A DNA stretch of 64,000 nucleotides from Acorus gramineus. Its lineage: Eukaryota; Streptophyta; Magnoliopsida; Acorales; Acoraceae. Under the pieces are notes generated by a model that saw only the letters and a list, made by a program, of their open reading frames with translations, was not told the origin of the DNA and searched no databases. Shown here piece by piece: positions 43,560 to 54,964 of the stretch. The position numbers were made by a program, and so were the translations under genes. The DNA lies in NCBI GenBank assembly GCA_030737835.1, contig JAUJYN010000015.1, forward strand, positions 3,031,685-3,095,684. Direction: 5' to 3'. Each line of letters opens with the position of its first letter. Position 1 is the stretch's first letter.

Positions 43560-45115
43560 CCTACTACATACAAGGTCCCAATTCACCATGTGCACCTTCT
43601 TCCCATCCCCTTGTGGACTGTTCGACCAAAACTTCCGTTGAATCCTCTCCAAACGCACTAGTACTCCTTTAGGAATTTGGAAAATGGATATGAAGAAAAT
43701 GGGAAGTTGAGACAGGATGGCCTGTAACCTCCCGAACTTAGACGGTAGCTCTTCCAGCTCTCCAACCTTTTCTCAAATATCTCAATGAGAGGGGACCAAT
43801 CAACCATAGAGAGCTTGTGTAAATGGAGGGGTAAGCCAAGGTGATGGACTGGGAAAGCATGAGAAGAACAATCGAAGATGCCCGCGAGCCTCCCAATCTC
43901 ATCATTCTCCAAATTAATACCCAGCATAGTGCTCTTCCTTTAGTTAATCTAAAGCCTAGACAGGAGTTTGAAGCATTGGCAAATAAACTTCACTCCTCTA
44001 ATAGATGTCTCACTAGCTGCGCAAAGGATGATAATGTCATCTGAATACTGAACGTGGGAGATCGACGGGCCCCCCTGGCACACACGGAGCCCCTCCACCC
44101 ACCCATCCTCTTCAGCCATCCGAAGCATTCAACTAAAAGCATTTGTAACTATAGTAAAGAGTAGAGGTGACAAAGGGTCCCCCTATCAGAGTCCTTTGTT
44201 CATGTGGAAAAAGCCACACGATTTACTATTGATCAACACGGAGGCCTTGGCTGTGGAGACGCAGTCCCAGATCATATGAATCCAATGGGGCTCGAAACCA
44301 TGACAGCTAAGTAAGTGGAGAAGGAAGTCCCAATGGATGTTATGGTAGGCTTTGGCGAAGTCGAGCTTGATGATCACCCCCTTGCGTTTATCTCTATGAA
44401 CCACATAAATGCATTCCTGCACCGCCATCTACCCATACTACAGAAGGCGACCCGAAATGAATGTCTTCTGATTAGCCTCCACCAGATCACCTATCACTGA
44501 TTTGAGTTTGTAGGTGAGTACCTTCTGATGGGATAGAAGTCCCCAATCTCGACTGCATCGTATTATTTGGGGATAGGGGCAATGAATGTGGCATTCTGAC
44601 CCCCAAAACCTGTGACCCAATGAAGAATTTAGTGAACAGGTCCATCACATCGTCCTGAACCTCCGACTAGAACTCTTGATAGAACCGCATGCCAAACCAG
44701 TTAGGTCTGGGGGCCTTATTTGCATCGACGCCAAATATTGCCCTCTTAACCTCCTCTTGAGAGAGTGGGGCCTCAAGACCCTCCCACAAATGATTAGGCA
44801 CTTTGCGTAGATCTTCATCAAGCCAAACAGGACACCACCCTCTATGCTTCTTAAAGGCCTCCGAGAAGTGATCTACCAACGCCTCTTCGATCCTTTGCGG
44901 CTCTTCAAGGACCCGATCTTGTAACTGTAACTATGTAATTCTATTAAAGCACCTATGCTGATTGGCTACTTTATGAAAATATTTTGTGTTATTATCTCCC
45001 TCCTTAAGCAAAGTCTCCCCTGAACGCTGCCTCCACTCAGCTTCCTCCATGCAGAGAATCACCATACAACTGTTCTTTAGTGTCGAACGACGAGCTCTGT
45101 CGGTCTCTGATAACG
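43560..45115 (-). pseudogene. LINE ORF2 reverse-transcriptase region
   Basis: In minus-strand order: LLKEGDNNTKYFHKVANQ, EEVKRAIFGVDANKAP, VIIKLDFAKAYHNIHWDFL, SVLINSKSCGFFHMNKGL, a YSDD catalytic box at 44046-44035, and MDWSPLIE-type sequence with FEKRLESWK. These are the ordered blocks of plant L1-like RT. Several frameshifts and stops are present. The endonuclease is missing because the copy is 5' truncated. Confidence 0.85.
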
Positions 45116-45239
45116 CACCAATCTGTTTCCACAATTATTTTCACTCTCTCTCTCTCTCTTCCCCTCCTCTTCTCTCCAACAGATACCAAATTAGATCCGC
45201 CACATCACCGCCAGCACGAAGGAAGAGTGCGGCCTCGTA

Positions 45240-45640
45240 GTAGGCACGGGCCTCTCTCTCCGCCTACCTTAGCCACGGCCGCCCCATCGCCGCCCTCCGC
45301 CTCTTCCAACAAATGTTCTTCCAACCATCCGAACCCGATGAATTGACCCTCCAATTGGTCCTTGACGCCTCCCTCACCGCGGGCGATCTTCGCATTGTCC
45401 TCTACATGCCCACATCACAACGAAGCGCTTTGATTCGGCTATTGTCAACACTTGCTTGGTGGGTGTGTATTGTAAGTTGGGTTTGATCGATATCGCGCAC
45501 GGGGTGTTCGACGGATTTCCTCAAAGTGACTATGTTACTTAAACAATCATGTCTAATGGGTGTGCCAAAGCAGGTCAATTATATAGCTCTGTTGATTTTT
45601 GTGGAGTTGTATTGATAATGGTTTGAAGCATTTGTCAATT
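45240..45640 (+). pseudogene. PPR-protein fragment
   Basis: In one frame from 45262: AYLSHGRPIAALRLFQQM followed by PDELTLQLVLDASLTAGDLR. After a frameshift (before 45426): SAIVNTCLVGVYCKLGLID, AHGVFDGFPQSDYVT, a stop, then SNGCAKAG. The spacing and residues match consecutive pentatricopeptide motifs of the plant PLS type, which bind organellar RNA. It covers only two or three motifs, has a frameshift and at least two stops, and lacks both ends. The LINE at 35764-45115 ends 125 bp upstream. Confidence 0.75.
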
Positions 45641-45794
45641 TGTATGAAGAATTAAAGGGGGTAAATATTGTATCCAATTTGCTTCTTTGACCTTCAGTTG
45701 ATGGGCTTTTTTTTCTTCATTGATGGTTTGGCTTCTCTAAAGCTACATAACCTGGTTTTGGATGTTACTTATGTGACAACACTATTAACAAGGG

Positions 45795-46205
45795 TGAGAG
45801 GGTTCTAAACCCAATCTGACCAAGTTTGGTTACCCATGTCTTACAATGTCGACTCTTTGTGGTTGATTTAGGAGGTTTATATCACTTTTTTGGGTCAAAA
45901 TGGGGTCAGTAAGACTTAGAGAGTTTTGGACTACCCCATTCGATCAGGATTGGTCACCCATAACCTAGGTTTAAATCACTATTTTTTTTTCGAACGGTCA
46001 GTAAGACTCAGAGAGTTTTGGACCCCATTCAACCATGATTGGTCGCCCATTACTTAGAGTGGCGACTCTGTGTGGTCGGCTTGGGAGTTTAAATAACTTT
46101 TTTGGGTCGAACAAGTGTCAGTAAGATTCAGAGAGTTTTGGACCCCATTCGACAGGGATTGGTCGCCCATGACTTAGAGTGGTGATTATGTGTGATCGAC
46201 CTGGA
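45795..46205 (+). repeat. Tandem repeat, about four units of 90-120 bp
   Basis: Units share GTCAGTAAGA.T.AGAGAG, TTTTGGAC, CCCATTCGA, GATTGGTC.CCCAT and CTTAGAGTGG. Units begin at about 45795, 45902, 45998 and 46108, the first being most diverged. No coding sequence is seen. Confidence 0.8.
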
Positions 46206-46454
46206 AGAAATGGCATGGCGGGATTAGTCACTCAAGTAACAAATCTGAGTTGTACTCTTTTTTTTAGTCAGTGGTGGGTTAGGGAAAAGCCTTGGTGGGG
46301 ACTGACGTGCCTGTTATTGAAAGAGAGTTTAAATTCAGCACGTTTTGTTGGAAGACCACAAGAATGCCCCTCTGAATCCAAAAAGCATAATTCCTCTGGT
46401 GTCATATAGTGCCTAACTTTTTTTGATTGACAAGTATTAGTGCCTACATTATTA

Positions 46455-47325
46455 TCGATGATTTGCCCAAATACCCTGCAACCAACCCTCTATTATTCTT
46501 GTGCCCCCATCTTTTTTAAAAAAATTTCTGTACCTCTGCAGCAAATCCTTAATTTTTTTTACCCTCATCCCTTTAATTCCCACAGCCCCACAAAATCGCA
46601 GTTTCCCTTTGTAAATGCATATATGTTTTCTGTAACTTGAAGAACACAAAATGTAATTTATGTAAATATTATCTGTAAATGTATTATTATATCATGTAAA
46701 AATGGTAACTTACAAAACACTAGAGAAACATACATTAATGCATAACATTAATATATATGTTGTTCCTATATTGTCATGAAGTACACATTTGTTGGTGTTT
46801 GATTTATTTGGGTGTTTGACTAATTGTTGAATCTCTAATATAGTTTGAAGTGCGCTTTCTTTCTAATGATGTACGCTTGCTAACTCAAAGGTATAATAGT
46901 GGACTCAATTTCAGCCAAAATGACATAAAGATGATCCGAGGAAATATAATATCTCAGTTCATCAGGGTAGGAAAAGAACGTAAGATTGCAAACATTCGAT
47001 GAATTCAAATGCTGTGATGTATTTATTGTGGTAAGATATTTTCAAGTGTTATGTATTAACGTATGTTTCTCTAGTATTTTACAAGTTATATGCATAATAA
47101 TACAGATAATATTTACAGAAATTACATTTTGTGTCTTGTAAGTTACAAAAAACATATATGCACTTATAGGGGGAAACTGCGATTTTGTGGAGCTGGGGGA
47201 ATTAAAGGGAGGAGGGTAGAAAAAAAATTAGGTGTTTGCTACAGAAGTACATAAATTTTTTTGAAAAGGTAGGGCCATAAGAATAATGGGGGTTTGGCTG
47301 CCGGGGTATTTAAACAATTAACCCA
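46455..47325. mobile_element. Nonautonomous element with about 290-bp terminal inverted repeats
   Basis: The arm 46455-46747 matches the reverse complement of 47048-47325 over nearly its whole length, for example CACAAAATCGCAGTTTCCC, GTAAATATTATCTGTA and GAGAAACATAC. The central 300 bp (46748-47047) are not repeated. Long arms suggest a Mutator-like MITE. The exact termini and a target duplication could not be fixed by eye. It encodes nothing. Confidence 0.75.
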
Positions 47326-47666
47326 ATTATATATATACTTTTCCAAAAGAAAATGAAAACAGATTCCATCCAACTTTGTACAGTTTTCATTCCATTTACA
47401 TCCATTATTCGTAATAAAATATCTTCAAATCGAACAAAAAAAAGCAATTTCAACCTTTTAGTCGCAAAATAAAAAAACGTGTTTACGAAAATGGATAATA
47501 TCACAAACTATCTTACGTGTAACCCATGTGTTCTAATTTTTTTTATTAAATACATTTTTTTGTAAATATATATAATCATAAAAATAGAAAATTTTAATAA
47601 ATTGAATGCTTTCTATTACATAATCGACAAAAAAATTGCATGAAAATAAATATTTTAATGATATAA

Positions 47667-50621
47667 TGTAACACCAATGCATTTTCTCTTCTTTATATAT
47701 TTGATTTAAATATATAAATATGATATTTGAATTAAAATTAGTGCATTTTGTGTGTTTTGGCCCATTTAGTGTATCCTTATAGGCTCATTTTAGTTTGTAA
47801 TTTTAAATACTATTTGTTAATTTTAAAAATTTTATATATTTTCTTTCGAATATTTTCAAGATTTTAAATGGTTACAATTTTATAAAATTTTAGAGCTCAA
47901 AAGATTAAGTTTTGAGATTTCATTATTATTTATTTTCAGGGACTTAGCTTTGAATTATGAATTTCTTGTAATAAGATGCAAGGATCTATCTGTAATTCGT
48001 ATAGGGACCTATTTGTAAATAAAAAAATTCAAAGGCCATTGTATAATGTTTCCACGCCTCCGTTTCTACAGTGATTTTCAAATCAATTTTTTCACACCTA
48101 AAATATGTATATCTTACATAATTGTGTTGCAATTGATATTGTATATTTGATTTGATTTGTTTTATTACATATATGATATAATAAATATAAAATTTATGAT
48201 TTCCTTAGTTGTCATTTCTTATTTTGGTTATTCATATATTCTTTTTTTTTTTGTGCATATCCTTTCAAATCTTTCTCATAACCACCTTATATATTTAAAT
48301 TGAAATCAAATGAGAATATTAGATTAGATAAATATGTATATATGAGAGAGAGAGAGAGGGAGAGAGAGAGATGTGAGGTGCCGAAGAGTTTGGGAGAGAG
48401 AGAGAGAGCGGAGAGAGAAAGGAGTTAGAGAGAGAGAAAAAAAGGTATTTAATATATCTTTTCTTTTTACCTTTTGATTTTCTTATTATTTATTAGATCC
48501 ATGCTTAGGTATTTGGATTTTTGAGCTTTTAATAAAAATAGGGCTTTGATTTATTAATTATTTTAAAAATTAAATATTTTTTATGTTATGGGATTTTGTG
48601 TTTTTATCAAATTAGAGTTTTGATATACATATGTTCATATTGTTAGATTCTTATATTTTTATAAAACCAGGGTTTTGATCTATTATTTATTATTATTAGA
48701 TCTAAGTTAGATTATTAAAATTGAATTTTCTTTAATAAAGCTAGGTTTATGATTTATACAAATCCATAAGATGATAAGTTTTATTTGTTTTCAACTTTTA
48801 CTAATTAATAGTTTATTTTTATAGAGAAAAATGTGTGTTTTCATGTTATTATATCAATTTTCGTTATTTTATTATTATTTTGAATTTTCTGGATATTGTC
48901 TTTTTCTGTGTTTTATCTTTTCTGGTTTTGTCTTTTAGTGTTTGGTTAGATGGTAAATAGGTTTTTATTCTTCTTCTTAGGTTCTATTATATTTTCTTTT
49001 GTATGATTTATATGAGATAAATTTAGCTCATTGGGTATAAAGATTTATACCTATTGATTATGATTAGAGAAATTAGGTCTAGGCTTGAATTATAGGTTTT
49101 AATTAATAATTTATTTGGTTCATCTAGGTTGTAAATTTTGTTGCGGGCTTCATTCTCCGGACGTAGGGTCCATTCGAGGTGAGTGGGCCTATCGATTTAT
49201 TTCGTGTGAGCTTTTGCTCTATAACGTTGAATTTCATATGCCAATGATATTTATTGTGATAAATTTGCATGATTTGGATTTTTTTTTCATATTGGTCAAA
49301 TTGCATTTTTATTAAATAAAATTGCATGATTTAATTCATTCATTATGTCATTTAAAATAGCATGTATTATGCTATTCATGTTTCAAGAATTAATGTAATA
49401 CATTTTCTAATGCTTATGTTTTTGAAATAATATTTGGATTAAGGATTATCATTTTTTATATTTTTGGAAAAATTTAGGACTAGTGGAGACAACCTAGTCC
49501 TAGGTGATTTTATTAAGATGCACATCATAGCATATTTCAGGAATAAATCCCCCCATTGTATTTCGCCTTTGGGGAGGAAGGTCTAGGACTCGAAGAGTCC
49601 CAAGATCGGTGAGGGGTGTGGTAAAGCATTCCTTGTAGCGGCGGATTCCTTTGTTTGGAGTTTGCAGCAACCGGGGCATCCTGTGCTGGTGTTCTTGTAG
49701 TGATGGCAACGGCGACCCATCAGCGTCTTCTAGATCCGACGTCTCCTCGAGGGAGCTTTTTGAGTGATTTAGTCGCTTGGGGCTTGGCACACCTATTTTG
49801 GGGAAACGGTTCTTCCGATTGAGAACCTGACCCGGTCATATCATTTAAACCTCATGATTTCTACAACGTGGGCCAATGATTGGGCCACATGATTGCTTTA
49901 AAATATATATTTTTTTAGCTCATGAATTTATATTGATTTATTAAAGGAAATTCTTGTTTTTAATATAACTTTATTTTATATATATATATGATTGTATCAT
50001 TTAACTCTCATGCTTTCTCTTGTGTGGGCCAAGGATTGGGCCATGTGCTTGCATTAAAATGTTTTTTTTTTTAGTTCATGATTTTAAATCGATTTAATAA
50101 AATAAAAAATTTATTAAAAGAAATTCTGAATTTTATATAACTTATTTTTATATATAACTGTCACGTGAAGTAATTTGTCAATGGGCTTATTCACTGAGTT
50201 AATCGCTCACCCTTTTCGATATGGGCTGGTTGTTTCATAACCAGGTATCGCATATTCTGAGGATCAAAGTGAAGTTTGGGCATTTCGCATCTTCAAGGAA
50301 TATCTTCGAAGTAGTGGTTCGAGAACAAATTATAGTCGTGATCGACCATTTGGGTTTGTTCAGTTTAGATGGCTCCCACAGGGGTGGTTTATTGTGTATT
50401 TTCTTTTTAGTATCTTGTTTTCGCAAAACTCTGATATTTTATAAGACCATTGGTGATTTAAAACCATTGGATATTATTTATTTTATTATCATCTGTTTTA
50501 TTATATTGGTATCATAAAAAAAAAAAAAATGAGCTGCAAATTTTGGTCTTATATTTGGATTAAGTTTAGTAGCGACTTATTTACCGTCCGATAAATAGTT
50601 AGGTAAATGTAGGGCGTTACA
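47667..50621 (+). mobile_element. Solo LTR J (2955 bp), divergent subfamily
   Basis: Ends are TGTAACACC and GGGCGTTACA. The target duplication TATAA is perfect (47662-47666 and 50622-50626). Landmarks shared with the other copies: donor GAGGTGAGTGGG near 49178, TTCACTGAG...GCTCACCC near 50190, GCTCCCACAGGGG near 50370 and a terminal GGGCGTTACA. It is AT-rich, lacks the GC block and carries GA microsatellites at 48344-48430. Confidence 0.8.
48344..48440 (+). repeat. GA microsatellites
   Basis: Interrupted GAGAGA runs at 48344-48372, 48393-48418 and 48426-48440 within LTR J, likely around its promoter or leader. Confidence 0.9.
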
Positions 50622-50626
50622 TATAA

Positions 50627-51098
50627 TGAGAATGCACATAAGACTGCATTAAGGAACACGCATAATAAAACTTGAGGAATGCTTAAGATTTATTTTCTTG
50701 TTCATTTATTTTTTCATTTGTTTTTGTATGAAGGCCCTAATGGATTACAAATTCCTTACGACACTGCTACACATAGTAGACAGACAAGAGCGTTGATAAC
50801 ACTATCAGCACTCTTTGTAGTCCCGTTTGTAGTCTGAAAGCGGTCTCCAACCGTTTATACACTGCGATAATGTATTATACATTGCATTATCACATATATG
50901 AAAATTAAACTTTTTCAATATTTTTTCAAAGAAAAAAATCATTATTGTATTTGAGTGTACATTTCATTTTTTATGAATGTAGACGAGTGTATATTTTTTT
51001 TTTTTAAAAAAAAATGAAAACCTGTTAGGGTTAAAGATGAGGCTTGCTCATTGGGTTGGTGGACATATCATTTAATTGCCTATAAAATTTGGGGCCAA
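50627..51098. other. Intergenic spacer
   Basis: AT-rich, with no coding signal, between LTR J and the LINE. Confidence 0.6.
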
Positions 51099-51113
51099 CA
51101 TGCATGGACTATA

Positions 51114-53928
51114 AATGAGCTCAAGCTCCTCAAAGCCAAATTGAAAGAATGGGGGCGTTTGGAACGATAGAAGCGTGACAAGAAGAAAAAGGAATCGGCA
51201 AGGATCGTTATGGAACTAGACACCATGGAGGAAAGGAGGGTACTGGAGGAAGCAGAACAATTGCGCAGAAGGCATGCAAAGGAGGCTTTTGCGGTGATCT
51301 TGCAGAAAGAAGAAAGCGAGTGGCGCCAATGGTCCAAGGCACTATGGTTACAACAGGGCGATGGTAACACCAAATATTTCCATAAAGTTGCCAATCAGAG
51401 GAGGAGATTGAACAAAATTGCAAGACTAGAGGTCAATGGCACCATGCATACGGACTCGGCCGAGATTCAAGCAATTCTGGTGGAGCACTTCTAGAACGGG
51501 TACAGGAAACAATGGGGATGGCGACCCAAATGGACCGATGATGAACTGAAGCGGTTACTGAGGGAAGCATGCGAACTGTTGGAGGGTCTGAGGAGGAGAT
51601 TAAAAGGGCGGTCTTTGGCACAGATGGTGACAATGCAACAGGACCAGACTGTTTCGGTTTACGTTTCTTCCAAGCGTTTTGGCCGGTGGTGAAGGCTGAC
51701 ATGGTTGAGATGTTTGCAGAGTTCTTCGAGGGGAACAACAACATCGGTTGCATAAACGCATCACTGATTGCTTTGTTGCCAAAGAAGGAAGGGGCGGTGA
51801 ACTTGGGAGACTTCCGGCCTATTTGCTTACTGAATGGGTGCTATATGATGATCGCAAAGGTATTAGCTCAGCGTTTGAGGCAAATCAGTGGTTTCATTAT
51901 CGAGGATTGCCAATCAGCTTTCATCCCCGGCCGATCCTTACAAGAAGGCTTTGCCATTACACAAGAAATCATATCGGGGACACATCTTGATAGGAGGAGC
52001 GGGGTGTTTCTAAAATTGGACTTCTCTAATGCCTATGATCATGTTCATTGGGAGTTTTTGCTGGAGGTCATGCATGCGCATGGGTTTAGCGAGAGGTGGT
52101 GCAGTTTGGTGTTACGATGTATTAGCTCGGCGAAGGTGTCCGTCTTGATAAATGGTGAACCACAAGGATATTTTCCGGTGAACAGGGGACTCAGACAGAG
52201 GATCCTTTATCCCCAATACTGTTTACATTGGTGGCCAATGTCCTAAGTCGAATGTGTATGGCGGCGGCAAGGGACGGTTAGATCAGGGGCCTACCATGTT
52301 ACAGGGGAGCAACGGAGACTACCATATGCCAATACGCAGATGATACGCTATTGTTTTGCACTCCAGAGTGAGAGGTCATGTGGAGCGTGCGTCTTATCTT
52401 AGGCTGTTTCGAGATACTATCTGGTTTGACAACCAATCTATCAAAGAGTGCTTTGTTAGCGGTGAATGTGGAGGAAGAGGTGGTGGACGATCTCGCGGGT
52501 ATAATGGGTTGCGTGAGGCAATGCTTTCCAACTTGGCATTTGGGGTTCCCCCTGGTCGTGTCCAAGATCCGTGCCGCGGAGTGGCGCCCGCTCACCGAAA
52601 GGATGGAAAAATGACTAGAAGGTTGGGCCGGGAAACTACTCAGTTGGGGCGGTCGACTAACGTTGTTACAGGCAGTACTGGCAAATCTGCCCATATTTTA
52701 TATGTCCCTATTCCGAATTCCAATTGGAATTGCGAATAGGATGGAAATGTTACGCCGAAGGTTTTTGTGGAGCAGAGCGGACAGTGGCGTGCACAAGGTG
52801 TGTTTGATAAAATGGAACAAGGTTTGTCAACCTAAACGACTGGGCAGCTTGGGGGTTTGGAGCATCGTTTAGATGAACAAGGCCCTGCTAGCTAAATGGG
52901 TTTGGAAGTGGCTGGCGGATCCGAAGGCAACGTGGGTTAAGGTGTTCAGCACAAGATATACAACGCCAGTGGGCTCTCATTTTCCAAGTCTAGAGCGGTC
53001 ATCATCGCAATTATTCAAAGGCTGGTTCAAGGATGTGCAGTTGTTGAGGGACACTTTTGCATGGCAGGTCAGGGACAGACTAGCAAGCTCATTTTTGGTC
53101 CGACATTTGGTGTGGCACGGAGGCCTTAAAAGATAGGTTTCCAAGGATGTATCGGATCGTGGCTGACCAGCACAGCACGGTGGTTGATTGCCGGGACTCC
53201 ACAGGCATATCCAGGGGACTAGCAGATCGGATTAACACTAGAACCCAATGCAACAAAAAAGGGGGAGGAAACGGTTTTACCGGGACTGCTGCAAGTCTTC
53301 CCTCTTCCATGAGACAGGATTGATGAGCTCGTATGGCTACCCGATGTGAGCCGTGGTTACTTGGTCAGAGGCGGTTACAAATGGTGGAGTGCGATGTTAG
53401 AATCAAATGCCACGGTGGTACCGATGTACGCGGAGATATGGAAACCCAAAGTTTCATTGAAAGTCAAGATATTCATGTGGCTTGTCTATCAACGTCGGGT
53501 GTTAACCAAGGAGTACAGATCGAAATGGCGCCCCAAGGAATCCACGCTGTGCTCGCTATGCGCATTGGAGGTGGAAATGGCAGACCACCTGTTCTGTGCG
53601 TGCGAAGCAATTCGACCGTTCTGGCTCAGGTTGAAGGAGTGGGCATCATCCGGATAAATTTCCTTTGCATTGAGGAGCTGTGGTACGCAGCAAAGAGCGT
53701 GCATCGAAGGGCCGACAAAAGCATTGAGGCGGAGTTGAGTCGGGTGATCATTCCCACGGGGATGTGGGCAATTTGGCTATCAAGGAATGCGACGATGTTT
53801 GGTGGCCAAAGATTCTACCTTGACAACCCATGGGAGCTGGCTGTGCGATGCATACAAGATTGGGGAAGAGCCTTGATGGGGACGTGTAACATCACAATGG
53901 AGGCCGGGGGATTACATATCACGGGGTA
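51114..53928 (+). pseudogene. LINE ORF2: reverse transcriptase and zinc-binding region
   Basis: Blocks in order: linker with ALWLQQGDGNTKYFHKVANQ (about 51340-51400); EEEIKRAVFGTDGDNATGPD (51588); FRPICLLNGCYMMIAKVLAQ (about 51810); CQSAFIPGRSLQEGF (51909); VFLKLDFSNAYDHVHWEFL (about 52007); SVLINGEPQGYFPVNRGL (52139). A one-base shift follows near 52197. Then YADD at 52333-52344, the thumb region with WHLGFPLVVSKIRAAEW, and the zinc-binding region (VSLKVKIFMWLVYQRRVLTK, CSLCALEVEMADHLFCAC, 53455-53605). The frame is broken at 51492, 52197, 52614, 52870, 53134 and elsewhere, so it is inactive. Confidence 0.9.
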
Positions 53929-54124
53929 GTCGGAGTGTCTTTTGGGTGGGAGGATGTTAGTCTGAGTAGAAACCTTTTCTGCACAGATTGAGGTTCTTCA
54001 GGTTTTATTGACAGTATTATATGTTTTACTAATATATTTCCTACTTTGCACTTGTTTCCATGAATACAAAGTCTACCATTATCTCAAAAAACTGAGACCA
54101 TCTTCCTTTAAAAATAAAAACATG
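51114..54124 (+). mobile_element. L1-type LINE, 5' truncated, with a 15-bp target duplication
   Basis: CATGCATGGACTATA occurs at 51099-51113 and 54125-54139, flanking an RT-containing segment that ends in a short A-rich tail (54066-54120). It starts in the linker before the RT, so the endonuclease and ORF1 are missing. It is closer to intact than the minus-strand LINE at 35764-45115, and the two share the same block order. Confidence 0.88.
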
Positions 54125-54139
54125 CATGCATGGACTATA

Positions 54140-54493
54140 TATAAATAAGACTATAAATATTATATATATTTTTTTTAGTTTTTTTGTTTTTTCAAGATCT
54201 AATCCAGGATTCCCGAAAAGGAGGACGATGCCCCTCTACCACCACACCGAAGGCCTAATGGATACAGATGGAAAGTAAAATGCTTGACATAGACCAAAGT
54301 TAATCATAGAAAGCATGGGATGCCATCTTATCTTCAAGGAATAAATAATCTACATCAAAAGAAGATCCAAAATTTGCTCCAGCACATGATGTTCCTCCTC
54401 ACACTATAAAAGCAAACACCAGGTTAACCAACACAAACACAAACCTAAGCTACTCCAAGAGCAAGCAGAAGCCAAGTCTACAAAAACCCAAAC
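54140..54493 (+). promoter_or_regulatory. Promoter and 5' UTR of the host gene
   Basis: TATAAAA at 54405-54411 (context CACTATAAAAGC) lies 83 bp before the ATG at 54494, so transcription would start near 54436 and give a roughly 58-nt A/C-rich leader. The LINE target duplication at 54125-54139 contains the RY motif CATGCATG (54121-54128), about 280 bp upstream of the TATA box. Confidence 0.7.
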
Positions 54494-54862
54494 ATGAGCT
54501 TCAAGACTAGCCAAGGCCCGAAGCGCAACGTCCGGTTCCAGGAGGTTGGCGGTGGTGGTGGCAGCCACCACGCCGTCGTGGACACTGTCGAGGAGGACTA
54601 CGCAGCTTACCAGGCCCGCTCAGACGGCCGCCACTTCCTGAACCACCACGTGATGTTTGGGAATAGGCCGGCGGCGTTCAACGACACTGAGATCCGGGTC
54701 CACGAGGAGCAGCGCGTCATCGGAGGTGACGGGAGGGTCATCACGAAGACCGTGGACACGGTCTACGATGGGGAGGGCATCGACTCGGCGGCGGCAGAGT
54801 ACATCAGGCGCAGGCACCACAGCCTGGAGCTCCAGAAGCTCATGTCCATGAGGGCTGCCTAG
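54494..54862 (+). CDS. Small host protein of unknown function (122 aa)
   Basis: An intact intronless gene and the only convincing host gene here. Evidence: strong G/C third-position bias unlike the AT-rich surroundings, a well-placed TATA box, a Kozak-like AAACATGAG start and an AATAAA signal 97 bp after the stop. The product starts MSFKTSQGPKRNVRF, has a GGGGGS linker, a His/Asp-rich middle, a segment EIRVHEEQRVIGGDGRVITK, and ends in a basic, probably helical YIRRRHHSLELQKLMSM. No signal peptide, membrane segment or zinc motif is seen; it is probably soluble. The IRRRHHSLELQK tail looks like a short helical protein-interaction or nucleic-acid-contacting element, but that is a guess. I do not recognise the family. 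Confidence 0.85.
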   Translation: MSFKTSQGPKRNVRFQEVGGGGGSHHAVVDTVEEDYAAYQARSDGRHFLNHHVMFGNRPAAFNDTEIRVHEEQRVIGGDGRVITKTVDTVYDGEGIDSAAAEYIRRRHHSLELQKLMSMRAA

Positions 54863-54958
54863 GGGTTGGCTGGGGGTACCACTACCATACTATATATATA
54901 TTGGTATGGTAGGTTTGATGTGGTGGGATTATGTATGATGTGCATCACTGTTATAGTA

Positions 54959-54964
54959 AATAAA
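54959..54964 (+). terminator. Polyadenylation signal of the host gene
   Basis: AATAAA, 97 bp after the TAG stop (54860-54862), in an AT-rich 3' UTR. Confidence 0.6.

Larger units (their letters stand above)
35764..45115 (-). mobile_element. L1-type LINE, 5' truncated, broken by three insertions
   Basis: Coding pieces on the minus strand run collinearly across the inserts: RT region 45115-43546, then 39773-38631, then the 3' UTR 38347-38278 and 35799-35776, ending in a poly(A) tail (T-run 35763-35775). The reading frame continues across LTR G (WDLVCSRNT before, LGGARVINLEDLNSALLCKW after). The probable target duplication is CACCAATCT (35755-35763 and 45116-45124). LINE-derived DNA totals about 2.8 kb; ORF1 and the endonuclease are absent. 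Confidence 0.85.

Noticed and set aside
50221-50517. 98-codon plus-strand frame near the end of LTR J
   Set aside because: It is within the LTR 3' conserved zone, which is noncoding in the other copies.
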